Below, piece by piece: positions 60,201 to 64,000 of a stretch of DNA of 64,000 nt. Made by a program: the position numbers and the translations under genes. Within the stretch, counting starts at the first letter, position 1. The number at the start of each line of letters is the position of its first letter. The stretch is taken from contig NC_135556.1 in the NCBI RefSeq assembly GCF_964340395.1, forward strand, positions 25,066,223 to 25,130,222, read 5' to 3'. The notes under the pieces were generated by a model, which made no database searches, was not told the DNA's origin, and worked only from the letters and a program-made list of their open reading frames with translations. The stretch comes from Glandiceps talaboti. Lineage: Eukaryota; Hemichordata; Enteropneusta; Spengelidae.

Positions 60201-61677
60201 GCCAATTGTGTGGGTGAAGTCTAGATTATTTTTCCCAGGTGAATATATTTTCCACAACCTTTCATAAGGCAATTTAAAAACGCTAAGCTCAGTTTTTTTT
60301 AAATTTTGCACAAAATTTATATTTTTTACACGATAATTTTAGAGAAATTAAACCACATTTAATGAAAGGGAAATTATATCATTGTTTATTTTGTCTCCCA
60401 GACTGAGGACAAATTAAGCAATTTCCAGTTACCTTGATTTAGACAATTGTACGTCAAGTGAACTGATATATACTGTCACTTATGCAACATGAATAACGGT
60501 CCTTAAAATATACTGCAGGTTTTTCGAAGAAATATAAAATAAAAGCAAAACAAAAATATAAATTTAGAAAGTGATAAAATATTATGGGAGAAATTATCAC
60601 AGTAGGGATTAATGAGAGGTTGAATTTTTTTATCGCATAAATTAGTTATGAAATATTCATGATTTGCACAGGTTGAAAATGGCTGTTTGATAATCCATTT
60701 ATTGTGTATTGTTGTTGGTATAGAATTCATGGAATATGTTAAAATGTTCCTTTCAAAGTTTCATTTAAATTTAGAGGCTTTTAAAGTGAATTTGTTTTTC
60801 AAGTGGTATTACTATTGTTACCAAAAGGGAAATAAAATCCAGACAGTTGTTACATAACGTCTTGGTGTGAACTTTTGTTTGAAATTGTCAGGCAAATGAT
60901 ATGAAATGGTTTTGAATTCTCCTGGTGGAATCTCTTTTTGTGAAAATTTAAAAAACATTAATTTTCAAAAGTGAAAATCAAAAAAAATATGTAATGTGAA
61001 TATTTCTTCATCAATTTATCTGTGAGATGAGGAGACGTTGATAAATGATAAAACATAATGTGATATTTAAAAAAATGAGGTATTCATATTGGTTTGAGAA
61101 AAATGAATACATATGTTGTATTGTTGGTATTCTTAGAAAGGTAGGGTGTTACTTTCTCAATAAGGTACTATCATGGACAAGAGGTAGCTTTAATTTTAAA
61201 CCTCGGTTGAAGGAAATGAAAATAAGAAAAAATAAATGGAAAAAAATGCTCATGAAAAATGTCATTAAAGATGTATTTATTGTCAAGATTGCGAGGATGA
61301 TTAAGTTCCAGCTGCCAGAAGGATAAAGCCCTTTGTGTTTACTGCTCTACTTTGATTTCTTTTGAGGCTACCATTCAGACATTGATTAGATTCGATCTGT
61401 TTTCACTTACAGTCTAGGGAGGATGTCTCCCAATACCCAGCGTGAACAAGAACGAAAAATTCGTCGTGAAATCGCCAATAGCAACGAGCGCCGTCGTATG
61501 CAGAGTATCAACTCTGGATTCCAGTCTTTGAGGACGCTGCTGCCCCATTCAGATGGAGAGAAAATGAGCAAGGTAAATACGGAAGTCTATTATTAGGAAA
61601 GCATTATTTCCTGGAAAAGACTGGCCAGTCATGTCTAAGTATGGTAAACAAAAGGCTATCTGGGACATATGGACATC

Positions 61678-61736
<59 letters not shown>

Positions 61737-63802
61737 ATTATTAGCATTTGCATTCAAAGTTGGGGTGTGTTTGCATAACAATCAGTCTGTATTTGAAATA
61801 ATGAATTAATGATATATGTGTACATGGAAGAGTTTTTGGCACATACATGATGGGTTTTCATGCAACTGTTACTACATCTATGAATGTCCAATTTAACTTT
61901 GTAGTATATTATGCAATAGAGTGCCAACTGATTTCATGTAATTAACCTTTCTGTGCACTTCCTGTTTCTTTCAATGGATAGTTTCTATGACCTGTATTCA
62001 GTTATTGTAACAGTAACTATTGAGTGATAAAAATAGTGAGAAAGAACATTAATCAGATGCAAATGTAATCATTATAGGGGTACTTATCTATATTTATGTA
62101 TTCCAAACAGTGAGGTCATCATGTGATGACCTAGATGTCAGTGACCTCTACCATGGCTGCTGACCTCCCTATGTTGTTGTTTATAATATGATCTGGCCAA
62201 TAACCAGCAATGACCTCTGAGAGGGTTCTTGCCAAACAATAGACATGTCAGGGTTTGTTTTGAAAGGCAGATAGGGTTAGTAGTTGAAAGACAGCTGTTC
62301 AAAGAATAATATTTACTGCCCCCTAGTGGCAATTACAGCAGTTTTGTTCTTTTGGGTGAGCTAAATTTATCACCTTGGTACAAGTTACAGCAGTGGAACT
62401 AATGTCTTGTTGGGTATGCATGAAGTAATGTGATTCCTATTGTGAGAATATCTTAATGTGGAAATGAAGCCATCCCATCCTAACAAAAATAAACCAACGT
62501 TTCTTTCTTGACACACAGGCTGCCATTTTGCAACAAACATCAGATTACATCTATAATCTGGAGCAAGAAAAGACGAGGTTAATGCAACAAAACACACAAA
62601 TGAAGACACTGCTGAACAGCAAAAGACCAACTGAACCAAAGGAGTCACCACCAAAACGGAGGAAGAATGATGACAGCATATCATCTGATGAAGGCATTGG
62701 TAGTCCAGATATGGTGGAAGACATGTCTGTGAGTTTAGTTTAGTTTAGTTAACATATATATCAGAGTGGTGTTGTGTGGTAGCCCAGATATGTAAGTTTA
62801 GTGTAGTGAAACAGTGGTGCTTGTCAAGTTAGTCTTTGGAAGCAAATCAAGATTCCATAGTCTAAATCCATCTTTGAATTTTTCCAAAAATCTTCTTTGT
62901 ACTTTTGTTATTTTGGCAATGAATAATTCTGTATTTTGTACTTTTTGGAAAAACAAAGAAAACTGAAATAAAATGTCCAGGTAGTACTAGAAAGAAAGGA
63001 AAGAAAATATTTTTAAAAAAATGTGGCATGGATGTAATAGAATGTTGTTTGACCATTTCTTCTGTTTATTTTGAAAGGTGGAAGAAATGCAAAAAGAAAT
63101 GTTGGAGCTACGACAACAATTAGACCGTGAAAGGCGACTACGAATGTTATTGGAAGAACAGAACCGCAGCCTGGAAGCCCAGTTGTATCCAGAAAAGTTA
63201 CGAGAGATTGCAAAACAAGTGAGTGTTATTTCATACATAGAAAGCTTGAAGTTGTGTATGGCTCCAATGTATTCACTGAGATTTAACACTTTGTTAGATA
63301 TATTTTGTATTTAGTTAAGATCTAAAGTATCTCTTTCTAATAATTTCGTGTATAGGTACAGATTCAAGAGCAACAGAAGTTGCTTGAAGCACAAAGGCTT
63401 CGCGAGATTCAAGCAGTGAAACAAATTCAACTAGTCCAGCCTCACCCTGTGACAGTAGTGCAAGCTCCCCCAGTCATCACAGCAACAAACACAGCGAGGC
63501 AAAATCTTGACGCCATCGTCCAAGCCATCAAGCATTTAGAAGGCGCAAAAGAAACCCCTACCCCAGAAGACAATGATAAAATTTGCTGTGATAGCGACAG
63601 CGACATGAGTGAAGGCGATACAGAAAATGTTGAACCAGATGGTATTGTACAAGGTCCTATTGCTGAAGTGCAAGCTGAGGAAATAATAAGTACAACGGGA
63701 ACAGTGGAAGTAAAACATGAAGCCGTAACTGTTGAGTTAGTTCATCCACAATTTTCAAAACCTCAAGAGTTAACTTCCACACCGGGAATATTTGTTTCAT
63801 GA
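57085..63802 (+). CDS. TFAP4: Transcription factor AP-4, 5 exons
   Basis: Exons: 57085-57170, 61413-61572, 62519-62728, 63078-63218, 63356-63802; 1044 nt, 347 residues (human ~338). Exon 1 has the short conserved KGLHDYRVQHDAVGGLCS start. Exon 2 holds the basic region (REQERKIRREIANSNERRR) and helix 1 (MQSINSGFQSLRTLLPH). Exon 3 holds helix 2 and the first zipper (AAILQQTSDYIYNLEQEK), then a basic PPKRRK and DEGIGSPD motif. Exon 4 is the second leucine zipper (MLELRQQLDRERRLRMLLEE, YPEKLREIAKQ). Exon 5 has the conserved TARQNLDAIVQAIKHLEG block and an acidic C-terminus. The family binds CAGCTG as a homodimer and controls proliferation and cell-fate genes in the nucleus. Intron 1 is 4.2 kb. 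All hallmarks are intact. Confidence 0.96.
57171..61412 (+). other. TFAP4 intron 1 (4.2 kb)
   Basis: The first ~1 kb is still fairly CpG-containing and may be regulatory; the rest is AT-rich. Open frames at 59878-60189 and 61045-61326 lack motifs and a plausible splice context. Scattered CAGCTG sites only. No nested gene recognised. Confidence 0.7.
61680..61734. repeat. (AT)n microsatellite
   Basis: About 27 uninterrupted AT dinucleotides in TFAP4 intron 2. Self-complementary, able to form a cruciform. Confidence 0.97.
62698..62812 (+). repeat. Decayed duplication of the TFAP4 exon 3 donor region
   Basis: The end of exon 3 (GGTAGTCCAGATATG) and its donor (GTGAGTTTAGTTTAG) are echoed 78 bases downstream as GGTAGCCCAGATATG and GTAAGTTTAGTGTAG. 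The intervening 15 exon bases are missing in the copy. The true donor is at 62729. The copied GTAAGT at about 62791 is actually a stronger consensus donor than the original. Confidence 0.65.
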
Positions 63803-64000
63803 AAAAATATCATTTCATAGCAAAAAGTTCTTTATCAGTGCAAATATCTATATTTGTTTTATTATTATAAATTGTATAAAAGAGAATTGTTGGTTTCCCA
63901 GCATTTGTTTGTTTGTTTGTTCGTCATGTCCATTTTTGCAGCTGACTGTTATTTTTGATGGTAAACATTTCAGTCCTTTTCATCAAACTAAGTCTCTGGG
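63803..64000 (+). other. Start of TFAP4 3' UTR
   Basis: Non-coding sequence after the TFAP4 stop to the window end. A GTTT microsatellite lies near 63906-63922; no AATAAA is reached within the window. Confidence 0.6.

Noticed and set aside
61045-61326. A 93-codon lysine-rich open frame in TFAP4 intron 1
   Set aside because: AT-rich composition explains Lys/Ile/Phe content; it is within an intron, lacks motifs and has no supporting signals.

Overview
This is a nuclear window from an animal. Five spliced protein-coding genes with GT-AG introns can be reconstructed exon by exon, each giving an uninterrupted reading frame whose exon lengths sum to a multiple of three. The DNA is AT-rich by eye, introns are mostly 0.2-4 kb, and introns and spacers are full of minisatellites, microsatellites, foldback (MITE-like) elements and non-LTR retroposon tails. 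Everything fits an invertebrate metazoan, perhaps a non-vertebrate deuterostome or a spiralian; the sequence alone does not let me name the species.

Layout: CAPN15 (+, 250-12917), a zinc-finger calpain with an intact Cys/His/Asn triad; a repeat-rich spacer; LRRC59 (-, 26439-18921), an ER tail-anchored leucine-rich-repeat protein; head-to-head with it, 549 bp away, PAM16/TIM16 (+, 26989-29964), a regulator of the mitochondrial import motor; another repeat-rich spacer; GLIS2 (-, 43518-37188), a five-zinc-finger Gli-similar factor; and TFAP4 (+, 57085-63802), a bHLH-leucine-zipper factor with a CpG-richer upstream region. A possible small two-exon gene of unknown identity (+, 48874-49573) lies between the GLIS2 coding exons and a candidate GLIS2 promoter near 51 kb. 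From memory of the human map, PAM16-GLIS2-TFAP4 keep the order and relative orientations seen on 16p13.3, where CAPN15 also lies, so this is probably an old gene neighbourhood.

The most unusual feature is a recurring pattern in which tandem duplications span exon-intron junctions. The extreme case is in CAPN15. The 3' part of exon 10, together with its perfect splice donor (CAG then GTAAGT), has been amplified as an 87-bp unit, giving 15 identical donors in a row. Because 87 is a multiple of three and the unit has no stop, the first 11 donors are all in frame and could give proteins with 0 to 10 extra 29-residue blocks. Smaller or decayed junction duplications occur at the donors of CAPN15 exons 4 and 7, PAM16 exon 4 and TFAP4 exon 3, and at the acceptor of CAPN15 exon 6. 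Other items worth checking are a 60-bp satellite with an almost perfect 360-bp higher-order repeat inside LRRC59, about 27 copies of a YY1-like motif in a GLIS2 intron, seven CAGCTG E-boxes (the AP-4 site) within 1 kb around the TFAP4 start, and a strong short upstream ORF ending one base before the CAPN15 start codon.
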